64,000 nucleotides of DNA from Ichthyophis bannanicus (Eukaryota > Chordata > Amphibia > Gymnophiona > Ichthyophiidae): the NCBI GenBank assembly GCA_033557465.1, contig CM066031.1, positions 1,669,850,800-1,669,914,799 on the forward strand, in the 5' to 3' direction. The notes beneath the pieces were generated by a model, which was not told the DNA's origin, made no database searches, and saw nothing but the letters and a program-made list of their open reading frames with translations. The position numbers were made by a program, and so were the translations under genes. Positions within the stretch are counted from its first letter, which is position 1, and every line of letters starts with the position of its first letter. Below, piece after piece: positions 30,905 to 41,589 of this stretch.

Positions 30905-32401
30905 TCAAGAATGGAACAGGTGTCTGAGGACAGCCTGACCAAACAAGGCATCCAGGCGGGAGTCCTTGTCCAAACAGTAATGGGCTGTAAAGGTATGAAC
31001 CGAGGCCCAGATGGCTGCTCGACAGATCTGGTCAATGGACACAGAGTTTAGATGAGCCATAGAGGTGGCCATGGCCCTCACGTTGTGAGCGGTGACATGG
31101 CCCTCCAGAGAAAGGTTCTTACTCTGGTAAGCAAAAGAGATACACTGAGCAATCCAATTGGAGAGTGTTCTTTTGGAGACTGGAAGTCCTAAATGAGAAG
31201 GATCAAAAGCAACAAAAAGCTGAGAAGACTTTTGATGTTGCTGTGTCCTGTGGAGGTAAAAGGCAAGAGCTCTTTTACAGTCTAGAGTATGAAGGTTCCT
31301 CTCTGCATTGGATGCATGAGGAGCTGGAAAAAAGACAGGTAAATATACCTCTTGATTAAGATGAAAAGGGGAGACCACTTTAGGCATAAAGTGAGGATTT
31401 GTCCTAAGGACTACCCTATCATGATGAAACCTTGTATAAGGCGGATTAGCCACTAAGGCCTGCAGTTCACTGATGCGGCGAGCTGAAGTGACTGCAATGA
31501 GGAAAACAACCTTCCAGGAAAGAAATTTCAAGGAGGTAGTGGCTAAGGGTTCAAAAGGTGGCTTCATAAGCTGACCAAGAACCAAGTTTAAATCCCATGC
31601 CACTGGAGGAGGTTGAATGGGAGGTTTAGTTAAAGTTAAGCCTCTCATGAATCTTGCAATAAGAGGATGAGAGGAAACAGGTTGTCCATTGATGGGCTTA
31701 AGTGATGCCGCAATAGCACTCAAATGGACTCTTACTGAATTTGTTTTGAGTCCTGCATTGGAGAGATGCAGGAGATATTCCAAAAGATAATTCAATGGGA
31801 GTGTCAGAGAGTTAAGACCCTTTTGAGCACACCAAATGGAAAATCTTTTCCATTTAAAAGCGTAAGAACGCCTAGTGAAAGGTTTCCTAGAGGCATGTAG
31901 GATATTCTTCACTTGCTGCGAAAGGTTGAAGTGTTGAAGGTCTAGGCCTTCAGTAACCAAGCTCTGAGGTGAAAGGACTTGGGGTTTGGGTGCCACAAAG
32001 TCCCCTCCTCTAGAGACAGAAGGTCTGGAGCCGCTCCCAAGTCCAGGGAGGGGGCTTGGGAGAGATGCAGAAGTAGAGGGTACCACACTTGGCGTGGCCA
32101 GCGTGGAGCTATGAGGATCATGGACCCTTGATCCCTTTGAAGTTTGAACAGAGTCTTGGGAATCAAAGGAATAGGTGGAAAGGCATACAGGAAACCCTGA
32201 CCCCAATGCAGGAGGAAGGCATCCTTGGTCTGAATTCCCTGACATGGAATTCTGGAACAGAACCAGGGAAGTTTGGCATTCCACGGACTTGCAAAGAGGT
32301 CTATGTCCGGGGTTCCCCATTTCTGGAAGATTCTGAGTACCTGATCCATGTGCAGGGACCATTCGTGTGGAAGCAGAACTTGACTGAGTCTGTCTGCCCA
32401 A
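30905..32401 (-). CDS. DIRS-8 tyrosine recombinase
   Basis: The open frame of 498 codons covers the whole recombinase. Residues 1-160 lie over the 3' part of the RT ORF in another frame and are low in complexity. Residues about 165-255 form the SAM-like core-binding part (SRKPFTRRSYAFKWKRFSIW). The catalytic part has Arg 308/309 in SARRISEL, His 439 and Arg 442 in VTAHNVRAMATS, and the nucleophile Tyr 475 in AHYCLDKDS, so all four catalytic residues are present. The enzyme would integrate circular double-stranded DIRS DNA without target duplication. No ATG lies near the 5' limit, so the start is unknown; the protein may begin within the overlap. Stop just left of 30905. Confidence 0.85.
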   Translation of the reverse strand: MGRQTQSSSASTRMVPAHGSGTQNLPEMGNPGHRPLCKSVECQTSLVLFQNSMSGNSDQGCLPPALGSGFPVCLSTYSFDSQDSVQTSKGSRVHDPHSSTLATPSVVPSTSASLPSPLPGLGSGSRPSVSRGGDFVAPKPQVLSPQSLVTEGLDLQHFNLSQQVKNILHASRKPFTRRSYAFKWKRFSIWCAQKGLNSLTLPLNYLLEYLLHLSNAGLKTNSVRVHLSAIAASLKPINGQPVSSHPLIARFMRGLTLTKPPIQPPPVAWDLNLVLGQLMKPPFEPLATTSLKFLSWKVVFLIAVTSARRISELQALVANPPYTRFHHDRVVLRTNPHFMPKVVSPFHLNQEVYLPVFFPAPHASNAERNLHTLDCKRALAFYLHRTQQHQKSSQLFVAFDPSHLGLPVSKRTLSNWIAQCISFAYQSKNLSLEGHVTAHNVRAMATSMAHLNSVSIDQICRAAIWASVHTFTAHYCLDKDSRLDALFGQAVLRHLFHS

Positions 32402-33789
32402 GAGTTTTGGATTCCTGGAAGATATACTGCCAGGAGATGGATTTGATGCTCTCTAGCGAAGGCCCATAATCTGAGAGCTTTGTTGCAAAGCGACAGAGAG
32501 CCAGTCCCTCCTTGTTTGTTTATGTAAAACATGGCTACTTGATTGTCCGTGTGAATAAGGACTGTCATGTTGCTGAGGAGGGTATGGAAAACTTTGAGAG
32601 CTAGAAAGATTGCTCGAAGTTCCAAGTGGTTGATATGAAGGGTGGTCTCCTGTGGAGACCAAGTGCCCTGAGTGGAGAGATCTTGGAGATGAGCCCCCCA
32701 ACCTGTTTGTGAGGAATCTGTTGTGAGGGTTGCTTGGGGCAATAATGGTTGAAAGGGGGCCCCCAACAACAGATTTTGACTGGATATCCACCATTGGAGA
32801 GACCAAAAGAGACGAATGGAGTTTGCTATTTGGTCTGAGAGAGCTCCTGATGCTTCAGTCCACTGGGTGGATAAAGTCCATTGAGCTGCTCTCATATGCA
32901 GGCGAGCATAAGGCACCACATGCACTGTGGAGGCCATGTGGCCTAATAGTTGTAGCATCTCTCTGGCAGTCAAGTGGCTTCTGGACTGAGTCTGAGAGGC
33001 TAAGTGCACTAGACGTTGGCAACGGGCCTGAGGTAGATAGGCCCTTGCGGTGGTGGTATCCAACCAGGCCCCTATGAATTCTAGGGATTGAATAGGGGTG
33101 AGTTGGGACTTTGGCAGATTGATCACAAGTCCCAGATACTGTAGAATTCGCCTGGTGCGATCCAGGGAAGTCTGAGCCTCGGACTGAGACAGAGCTCGGA
33201 TGAGCCAGTCGTCCAGGTATGGGAAGACAAAAATTCCCAGGGCGCGTAGGAATGCAGCTACTATTGCCATGCATTTGGTAAATACCCTTGGAGCAGAGGC
33301 TAGACCGAAGGGAAGTACTCTGTATTGGAAATGTTTTCTCTGGAACAGAAACCGTAGGAATTTTCTGTGGGATGGATGGATGAGTATATGTGTGTACGCA
33401 TCCTTGAGATCTAGAGAACAAAGCCAGTCCTGACTCTGTAGGTATGGAAGGAGAGTGCCTAGAGAAAGCATCTTGAATTTCTCCCTGAATAGAAATTTGT
33501 TCAATTCTCTGAGATCCAGAATGGATCTGTACCCCCCTGTTTTCTTGGGAATGAGAAAATAAGGGGAGTAAAAACCTGACCCTTGTTGAGGAAGAGGAAC
33601 CTCTTCTATTGCCTTTTGGGCGAGAAGAGTGGTCACCTCCTGACCCAACAGGTCTAGGAGAGATGGGGGAGAATTGAAACTTCTCACCATGGTATGGGGA
33701 GGAAGGCTGGAGAAATGTAGTTTGTAGCCCCTCTCTGATGATAGAGAGGGTCCATTGCTCTGATGTGATTTGCTCCCATCTGGGAGCAA
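31942..33789 (-). CDS. DIRS-8 reverse transcriptase/RNase H/methyltransferase-like protein
   Basis: 615 open codons. RT: YFLIPKKTGGYRSILDLREL at 77-96, SLDLKDAY at 125-132 with catalytic Asp, LPFGLASAPRVFTK near 159-172, YLDD at 191-194. RNase H: Asp 358 (TTDSS), Glu 390 (LELRA), Asp 415 (HTDNQ), Asp 466 (ADRLS). C-terminal part with DLFASPWN at 497-504, DAFLLHW at 523-529 and APRWPRQVWY at 561-570, as in the Dam-like methyltransferase region of many DIRS ORFs. The frame is entered near 33735, where an extra G in a G run (AGAGAGGGGC) separates it from about 20 upstream codons (FAPRWEQITSEQWTLSIIRE) found in frame in DIRS-11. The catalytic part is intact, but the natural N-terminus is shifted. 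Confidence 0.85.
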   Translation of the reverse strand: MLPDGSKSHQSNGPSLSSERGYKLHFSSLPPHTMVRSFNSPPSLLDLLGQEVTTLLAQKAIEEVPLPQQGSGFYSPYFLIPKKTGGYRSILDLRELNKFLFREKFKMLSLGTLLPYLQSQDWLCSLDLKDAYTHILIHPSHRKFLRFLFQRKHFQYRVLPFGLASAPRVFTKCMAIVAAFLRALGIFVFPYLDDWLIRALSQSEAQTSLDRTRRILQYLGLVINLPKSQLTPIQSLEFIGAWLDTTTARAYLPQARCQRLVHLASQTQSRSHLTAREMLQLLGHMASTVHVVPYARLHMRAAQWTLSTQWTEASGALSDQIANSIRLFWSLQWWISSQNLLLGAPFQPLLPQATLTTDSSQTGWGAHLQDLSTQGTWSPQETTLHINHLELRAIFLALKVFHTLLSNMTVLIHTDNQVAMFYINKQGGTGSLSLCNKALRLWAFAREHQIHLLAVYLPGIQNSWADRLSQVLLPHEWSLHMDQVLRIFQKWGTPDIDLFASPWNAKLPWFCSRIPCQGIQTKDAFLLHWGQGFLYAFPPIPLIPKTLFKLQRDQGSMILIAPRWPRQVWYPLLLHLSQAPSLDLGAAPDLLSLEEGTLWHPNPKSFHLRAWLLKA

Positions 33790-33866
33790 AATGAGTTAAC
33801 CTTCCTGGAATGGTGAGAGGTTCTGGATGTTTTAGAGCCAGAAAGGTTAAGTTCTCTAGTTTTAAG

Positions 33867-35687
33867 TCAAAAACCCTGAGGGGGTTGGGACTGTTGGGCT
33901 GTAGCAGCCCCTGCAGGTTTTGCCCTGGCCTGTTTAGGCTGCTGACGCTTAGGAGCAAAGCGAGCTGCAGAAGATTGTTGGCCAGTATTTGTGGCAAATC
34001 TGGCCTTCTTGTAGAAAGGCTTTTTGAAATATTTCTTCTTGACAGGGGTAGAGGTAGACTTAGAAAGTCTATCTAAAGCAGTATTTTCTGCATCCATTTG
34101 AGTGGCTTTGATTTGCCACTCCTTACCAAACAGATTCTCACCTGTACAGGGCAAATTTCCCAACCCATCCTGGACCCAGGGTTCAAGGTTAGAGGCCTGG
34201 AGCCAAGCAATTCTGCGAGCCGCTATGGCAATACCTGAGGCTCTGCTAGCACCCTCAAAGGAGTCAAAGGCTGCTCTGTTGGAGAACTTTGAAATATCTT
34301 GGGTATGCTTCAGCAGAAGAAGGAACTCCTCCTTTCTATCCTCTGGGATAAAGGGGAGGAAATGGCGTATTTTTAATGCAATTTCCTTCAGAAACATGTC
34401 CATATAGAGGCTGTATGAGTTGATTCTGGCAATAAGCATACTTGCTTGGAAGATTTTTCTTCCAAAAGCATCCAGAGTCCTACATTCTCTTCCTGGGGGA
34501 GTAGAAGAGTGTCTTTTAGTACTCTTGATCCTTTTCATAGCTGACTGCACCACGATGGAGTGGTGCGGGAGCTGAGTTTTTTGAAACCCAGGAGAAGGGG
34601 GGGACACGATACATGGTGTCCAGACGACGAGAATGTGGAGATAGGGTGAGAGGAGTCTCCCATAAGTCCATCATGTGTTCTTGAAGAATTTCATGGATGG
34701 GCAAGGTGACTGCCTCTTTGGAAACCTTAGAGTATCCTAAAATGTCTAACTTTTTCGCTCTAGGTTCTTTTTCAGAGGATACAGAAATAGAAAGACCTTT
34801 AGCTACTTCAATGATGAAGTCCTGAAAGGATAAATCCTCTGGAGGAGACATTCTCCTCTTTGGAGAAGAGGGCTCCTCAGGTAGAGTAAGGGATACTTCA
34901 GCAGAGTCATCTGATGAATCAGAATCATCAGAAGACTCAAAGTATCGTCTGTTTGCTTCAAGGGATCGATAAGCGCATCGACCGGTATCGACATCGTGGG
35001 TACCCGGAACCGGATCGGTATCGGGAAAAACCCCGGAACCGGGATCGGTATCCTGGTCGATGTGGAAGGCATGGGTACCGGTATCGGTTGTGGTACCGGA
35101 ACCGGAGTCGGTACCGCAGGGTGCGGTACCGAGGGCGTCGCAGCCTTAATAAAAGCCAAAATGGCCTGCTGCATGGATTGAACTGTATGATCCATGGACG
35201 CCACGACTGTCTGGATGTCGGTACCGGATGATTGAGCCGGTACCCCAGAACAGTCTAACAGGTGATCGGTCGAGGCCGTGCCATCGATGTCAACCTGTAA
35301 CCCCATAGGAGGAGCTTTGGAAGCCGGAGCTTCCCGCCGGGGTTGTTTGGCTGGGGCAGGGTCCTCAGGGTCAAGCCCAGGGGTATCTCGATACTTAGAG
35401 GGAGATTTACCCTTTGAGGACCTGCCAGAGGAATGTTTGGTTACCTGAGATCCATCAGGAGAGGAAGACCTGGAAGATGTCGATGCTGGAGTATCTGTAG
35501 AAAACAGCATGTGAAACTTGGCTGCCCGGTTCTGTAAGCCACGTTTAGACATCAAAGAACAGGATGGGCAATCCGGAATGGAATGGTCAGGCCCCAAACA
35601 TTTAAGACACCATTCATGGGTGTCTGTGACTGAAATAATACCGCTGCACTTGGTGCATTTTTTAAACCCAGAGGCTTGTTTCTCCAT
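33867..35687 (-). pseudogene. DIRS-8 gag, two frame changes
   Basis: The ATG at 35685-35687 starts MEKQASGFKKCTKC with the Cys/His cluster (HEWCLKC, DH, CPSC). A Pro/Val-rich repeat (TPVPVPQPIPVPMPS) coded by GGTACCG-type units follows at 34970-35120. The frame changes near 34930, then MSPPEDLSFQDFIIEVAKGL and WETPLTLSPHSRRLD follow. It changes again at the G run near 34595, then GFQKTQLPHHSIVVQSAM, ARRIAWLQASNLEPWVQ and ENLFGKEW lead to a Lys/Gln-rich tail and a stop near 33867. One indel is in a homopolymer, so sequencing error should be excluded. Confidence 0.8.
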
Positions 35688-35769
35688 GAGGGAGAATTAG
35701 TGAAGGCCTAAAGGCCTCACAGAACTAACACACCAAGTGAGGGAAAAAAAGAAGATTTTTTTTTTTTTT

Positions 35770-36066
35770 TAAATAAAGGAAAAAAGACCGGCGGTACCGG
35801 TCTGGAATCGGGGAAGGCAGACACGCGGCCAAAGAAATAAAATAAAATAACAACTTCTTCAGCAGTGACAGGAACATGACCTGCTGGCTCCGCGGAAAAA
35901 GAAGAACTGAGGAGAGTTGGTCAGGAAGGCGGGAAGGCAGCGCGCATGCGCAGTGGGAGGCCCCAAAAGCTTTCCTTCTGGGAAGCTGGGGAGCTTTCCC
36001 GCTCAGGCTCCGTCGGTACCGACGTACCCATATGTGAGGACTTATTCCTGCTTGTTCCTGGAGATA
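35770..36066 (-). repeat. DIRS-8 5' terminal repeat and leader
   Basis: GGCGGGAAGGCAGCGCGCAT, GCGCATGCGCA at 35941-35951, AAAGCTTTCCTTCTGGGAAG, CGTCGGTACCGACG at 36010-36023, end CTTGTTCCTGGAGATA. Confidence 0.85.
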
Positions 36067-36599
36067 GGCAGACTAGAGCAACCTTCAGTGATGCCATAGT
36101 ATATTCACTGGTGCACACTGAGAAAGCTTAGTTACTCACCCGTAACAGGTGTTCTCCTGGAACAGCAGGAATAAGTCCTCAGATATGAGTGATGTTGACA
36201 CCGATGAAGCCCACGCAGAGAATTTCCCCAGTTTTCAAAGAAAGTCTTTGAGACATGCCATCATGCATGTGTGGCCCCCTTCCCACCTAAGGGTGCCATC
36301 TTCTCAGTAAGATGACATAGTTAGGAGGGTAGTAAAAAACTAAAACAAGGTAGGAAGGCAACTCCCAGGGGAGGAGGGAGGGTTGTGAGGACGGATTCCT
36401 GCTGTTCCTGGAGAATACCTGTTACAGGTGAGTAACTATACTTTCTCCAGGAATAAGCAAGAAGTCATTCCTGACATATGGGGCTCCCTAGCTCCAGGCA
36501 GCCGAGGACCAAACCATGATAGCACACCAATGGTGATCAATTGGGTAGCCGTGAGTTGCAAAAGGAAGTCCCGCACAGAGACTCTGCAAGACCCTAGCG

Positions 36600-37560
36600 C
36601 CCAGCAACACTATCATTCCAGTACCCTGAACATGGAAGGGTTGAAGGGCAGGAGTTGCCTACACTCCGAGAATATTACGGAGTGTTGTCTGGCCAAAGGC
36701 ACTGTCCCTGGAGAGCGAGTCCCACAGGCAGTAGTGAGCTGTGAATCTATACAAATCTCCGTCATCAGCACTGAGCATAGGTTGGCCACTGATGTGGCCA
36801 TCACCCTCATGTGATGCGCTATGATCCGGTGCTCAAGTAAGAGACCCGTTCACTCATAAGCAAGGGCAATACAGTCCGCCGTCCAATTGGACAGAGTTTG
36901 CTTAGTCACAGCGAGTCCCAGTCTACTGGGGTTGTAAGACACGAAAAGCTGAGGATCTTTCCAATGAGCCAGAGTCTGTTGCAAGTAGAAGGACAAGGCC
37001 AGCTTACAATCCAGTGTATGAAGGATGAGTTCTTCCCTGCCGGCATGAGGCTGTGGAAAGAAGGTACGAAGGACTACTTCTTGGTTGAGGTGGAAAGGAA
37101 ATACCACCTTTGGGAGGAATTTGGGGTGTGTGGGGAGCACCACCCTGTTCTTACAGAACTCGTATATGGCAGAGTTCGCTCACCCTTCAAGCGGACGAGA
37201 GGGCCTCCAGGAAGGCCACTTTCTAAGACAGGTATCTCAGGTGGCATGTGGTTAGGGGCTTGAATGGAGGTTTAGTGAGCTGGGAGAGCACCACCACGTT
37301 GAGGTCCCATTCCACAGTCATTTACTATGTTGCTGCCGAAGAGTAGAGGGGGGGCTTGGATAACAGGAAGCCCTGCAGGAACCTGGAGACCAGGGGCTGG
37401 CTAGAGAAGGTTTTTTTCTCGATAGGGTGGTGGTGTGAGGCTATGGTGCTCGGGTACACCCTCACAGAGTTGGATTTCAGCCTGCTGTACGACAGGTGCG
37501 GCAGGTATTGAAGAACCAGTTGCACTTGATAGGAGAAGGCAAGACCTCCTTGACTTCCCC
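36600..37560 (-). pseudogene. DIRS-9 tyrosine recombinase, broken and shortened
   Basis: Seen from right to left: LQYLPHLSYSRLKSNSVRVY (37325-37525), a gap, LPTHPKFLPKVVFPFHLNQE near 37110, RLGLAVTKQTLSNWTADCIA near 36890, and MRVMATSVANLCSVLMTEIC near 36780. The block with the nucleophile Tyr near 36740 reads QLTTACG instead of AHYCLD, so it is lost. Frames differ between parts. Confidence 0.7.
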
Positions 37561-37599
37561 TGGAAGGTTGAAAGGGGCCAGCGCTACACTTTCAGAAGC

Positions 37600-39390
37600 C
37601 ATGCCATTAGCTTTAGTGACCCCAGGATGGGGTGCAGAAGAGAGCCCTCCTCCTAGGACCCGACCCAGTGGGACTGGGTGCCACCGGCAGGGAAAGCAAC
37701 AGAGGGAACCAGGATTGCCTGGGCCACCTGGGTGCGATCAATATTACTAACGTCCCCTCGCTTTGGACCTTGAAGAGGATCTCGGCAACTGGGGGAGAGG
37801 AGGGACAGGTGGGAACAAAGAGTAGGCCCTCCAACCACGAGCTTAGGAAGGCATCTGCCACCACTCTTCCTGGGTGCAGCTGGTGCGAGCAGAAGCATGG
37901 TAGTTACATGTTGTCCAGGGAGACAAAAAGGTCTATCACGGGCCTGCCCCAACAGTAGAAAAGTTGCTTCATTATCCTGGGGTTCAAATGCCACTCGTGT
38001 GGGCAAAGGACTCTGCTCAGCCTGTCTGCTAAGCAACTGTCCTGGCTTGGCAGGTATACCGCTCGCAGAAGCATGCTGTTGTGCACTGCAAAGAAGAGGA
38101 GGGCAACCGCCTCCTGGCAGAGGGAGTACACGTCCATGTCCCCCTGCTTTTTGATGTAAAACATGGCCACCTGGTTGTCCGTCTGGATCAATACAGGTTG
38201 GTGCCGGAGGCGGTGGCAGAACACTCGCAGGGCCAGGAAGATTGCCTTGAGTTCTAGAAGATTGATCTGCAGGAGTGATGACTCCTGGACTAGCAGCTTC
38301 GTGTACGGCGGTCCCCGCAATGCGCCCCCCAACCCAGGAGGGAGGCATCTGTTGTCAGGTCCTCTGCGGTACGGATGCCTGGAATAGCATTCCCACTTGG
38401 AGGTGGCGCAAGTTTTGCCACCAGGTGAGGGACACTGCCAGTTGGCAGGTGACTCTGACCCTGTCCCATAGCCTGCCCATGGCTCAAGTCCACTGTGAGA
38501 CTAAACACCACTGGGCTGTCTGCATGTGTAGACAGGCTAGTGGGGTGACGTGGACCATTGAGACCATATGACCCAAAAGGCGGAGAAGGTGAGCCAGTAC
38601 TGACTGATGGTGTTTAACCTCTCCTGCCAGCTGTATGAGACGGTCTCCCCTTTCCCTTGAGAGGATGGCCTTGCCCTGTAATGTGTCCAACTGCACTCCT
38701 ATGACCTCCAGGCTTTGGGTTGGAGATAAATGGGATTTGGGGTAGTTTATGACAAACCCCTGGTGCTGTAGTAGGAAGATTGCACCCTCTGCGGCCTGAT
38801 TGACCTCTGAGGCCGTACCATCCCTGATTAGCCAGTCGTCTAGGTAGGGGAAGACGAAAGGCCCTTGAAGGCACAGGTGAGCAGCTACCACTCCCAGGCA
38901 CATTGTAAAGACCCTTGGCGAAGAGGCTAGGCTGAAGTGTAGCACCTTGTACTGGAAGGTACTGCCTGTGGGAGGGGTGGATCAGGATGTGAGTGTACGC
39001 ATTCTTTAGGTCCAAGGAGCATAGCCAATCTCTCTGGTGGAGGTAAGGTAGCAGTGTTCCAAGGGAGAGCATTTTGAACTTATCCCTCACCAGAGAAACT
39101 TGTATAAGTTTTGCAGGTCCAATATGGGCCTGAGGCTCTCTGTTCTTTTGGGGACAAAGTAGTACCTTGAGTAGAAGCCCTTTCCCCACAGATGCTTGGG
39201 TACAGGCTCCACCATATTGTCCCTGAGCAGACCTGCGAGCTCTGAGAGCAGAAGGGTCTGGTAAAGGAGAGGTAACACTGACTCTCCTGGAAAGAACCTG
39301 GGTGGTATTTTCTGTAAGTGGAGGAGGCATCCCTCTTTACCACCTGCAGCACCCACTAGTCTGAGGTGACCTCGGCCCACCTGTGGGCAA
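37600..39390 (-). pseudogene. DIRS-9 RT/RNase H/MT-like ORF, broken
   Basis: RT blocks KRTESLRPILDLQNLYKFLW (39087-39380), SLDLKNAYTHILIHP, FPYLDDWLIRDG (38484-38945), RNase H VLIQTDNQVAMFYIKKQGD (37904-38332), ADRLSRVLCPHEW, and VIDLFVSLDNM from the MT-like part are present. At least four frames are used and RT palm codon Asp-Ala became Asn-Ala in SLDLKNAY. Confidence 0.75.
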
Positions 39391-39499
39391 AGAGTGCCAG
39401 GTGGCCGCCTATGAGCTGGTGAAGGTCTCCTGTGGGAGGGGAGGCCCTGCCCTGGGCAGCAAAAGCTCCCTTATGGTTGGACTGGAACTGGGGCCTGCC

Positions 39500-41163
39500 T
39501 CTTAGGGTGAGAACCCTGCTGTTGGCCTGAGAAGGACTGGTATCTGCGACTCTGTTGGAAGTGTCCTTTTTTTCCCCCGAGAATAGGTGCCTTTCCCCCC
39601 AGGGGGTTTTTTTGGGGGAAAGGAAAAGGTCTTCTTTGAGAGCCTCTGGTGGGTCACCACCTCGGCTTCTATCTCAGCCACCTTGTCAGCCATGGCTTTG
39701 CCGAACAAGTTCTCATGTGTTCAGGGGATGTTGAGCAGCTTGTCCTGGACCCAGTGCTCGAAGTCTGAGGACAGTAGCCAGGCCTGGCGTCAGGCCCCGA
39801 TGCTAGCTGCTGCTACTTGAGCCGCTGACTTGAATCCGTTGTAGGCCACATGAGAGAGGAACTTTGAATAGTCCTTGATCCCGGAGGTCAGAGCTTGGAA
39901 CCAATGGAGAGGTTCCCCAGCTAGCCCCACTGAGAACCCGGATAATCCCCGAGTCAGGGCCTTCAAATAGATGCCTATGTATAGCTCATAGGTCTGGATT
40001 CAAAACTCCAGAATCGAGCCCTGATAACACTTGCTCCCAAGGGCGTCAAAGGATCAAGCATCACTGCCAGGGGGGCAGAAGAGAAAGTCTTCCGGCTTTT
40101 GAGTTTTTGCATGGTTGACTCGACAACCATGAAGTTATGTGGGAGTTGGGGCTTGTGGAACCCCGGGCCCCTTCCAAACACGGCATATGGTGTCAAGGCA
40201 TCGGCTGACCACTGGCACCAATGCCAGGATCTCCCACATTCGTAACAGTAGTCTCTCAAGGATCGGCTGGACTGACAACGTAAGAGTTTCTTTAGCTGGA
40301 GATTCGAACTGGAGGATCTCCAGTTCCTTGGTGCATGGGTTTGCACTCAGACTCAGATTGCACTGAGAGGAATCTGGCCATATCCCTGAGGGGAATGGTG
40401 CTGGGGCAGACATGTCCAAGGGGATGTCTCAGGGCCATCTGGTTTCAGGTGAGGCCTCGTCGTCAATCTCCCATTCTGAGTCGAGGGGGGATGACGAGTC
40501 CGAGGCCCTGTGACTCCTTGGCTCGAGGCCTGCGCCGAAGGGTTGGGGCCCTCCCGAGGACCTCGACTAAGGCCTTACCCGAGGCCAGTGGCGCTTGGAG
40601 TTCGGCTTGACGACCGGGGACCTCCCCTGCAGTCAGGTGTCCATCGTCAGGGCAGATGATGTGGATGAACCTGCCATCATTGCTTGCTATATGGCCAGGA
40701 TAGCAGCGACGTTCTGCTCTATGGCTGCCATTCTGGATTCCAAGCCAGAAGGCTCCGCAAGTTTCGGCGCGAGCACAGAGGATCTCGGGACCGGTGCCTG
40801 CACTCTTGCGAATGCATCCTCCATGAGGACAAACGTCTTAAGGACCCTCGCGCGGTCTTTGCCAGCTGTGGTATCTTTCTTGAGGACCTTGGTGGGACGT
40901 TTCTTGGAGTCGCTCGAGTCCCTCTGGGTGGTCTTACTGGGTTTCTCCGTAGAACCTCGACAGGCTTCGAGGATTTTTTCTTTTTCCACTTGGAGTCAGA
41001 GGTCTTTCTGAAGGAACCATGACCATGGGACTCCGAGGACCCTAGACCCTCTTGGGAAGTGCTGGACTTGGAGCTCGGCATCAGGGAGGCCGGTGCTGAG
41101 TCGGACCTGGGGAACAGTTTCTCCTGCAACTCTGACCTCTTTTTATTGGTTTTAGGCGTCATG
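39500..41163 (-). pseudogene. DIRS-9 gag, broken
   Basis: Starts near 41162 (MTPKTNKKRSELQEKLFPRS) downstream of a worn Cys/His cluster at 41190-41290. The middle has a Lys-rich stretch near 40990 (MEKEKILEACRGSTEKPSKT). The C-terminal half with VSRCLDTICRVWKG, MFGKAMADKVAEIEAEVVTH and a basic tail ends near 39502. Several frames. Confidence 0.65.
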
Positions 41164-41589
41164 GACTGGCACAGGTTGTAGGAGGTACTATTATGCTCCG
41201 GGACTCAGACAGCGTAGGCAGCAATCATGGGTGTCAGTGAATGACATAGTTTGACTGCAGCAGTCCCATTTTTTGAACCCACCAAGGAGACATGGCAGGG
41301 AACACCCGGCTAGGGTCGACGACCCCCGGGCGAAAAAAGGCACGAACGCCAGTCGAGGAAATCCTCAATCAAAAAGGAGGAAAGGAGGCAAGTACAGCAC
41401 TGGGCCCAGCGCTGACTTGAGGCAGGAAGAGGAACCGGTATACAAACACATACCCATCCTACACAGCAGTGGGAGGAGATGGTCAAGAAGCCCCCCACTC
41501 AAGGCACCAGATGATATGCTACCATCCTATCAGCACCTGCTTCATGTTGCAATCAAACACAGCACAATTGCAAAAAAAGGTGTCCTACA

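Larger units (their letters stand above)
30445..36066 (-). mobile_element. DIRS-8, full-length DIRS element (TACC subfamily), among the best preserved
   Basis: 5.62 kb from AGCACAGTTACTTACC to CCTGGAGATA. Terminal repeats: about 30445-30715 and 35770-36066. ICR at 30710-30790. The RT and YR frames are long and uninterrupted and overlap by 460 bases. Gag has two frame changes. It is inserted in the 3' repeat of DIRS-7. The palindrome CGTCGGTACCGACG is perfect at both ends (30511 and 36010). Confidence 0.9.
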
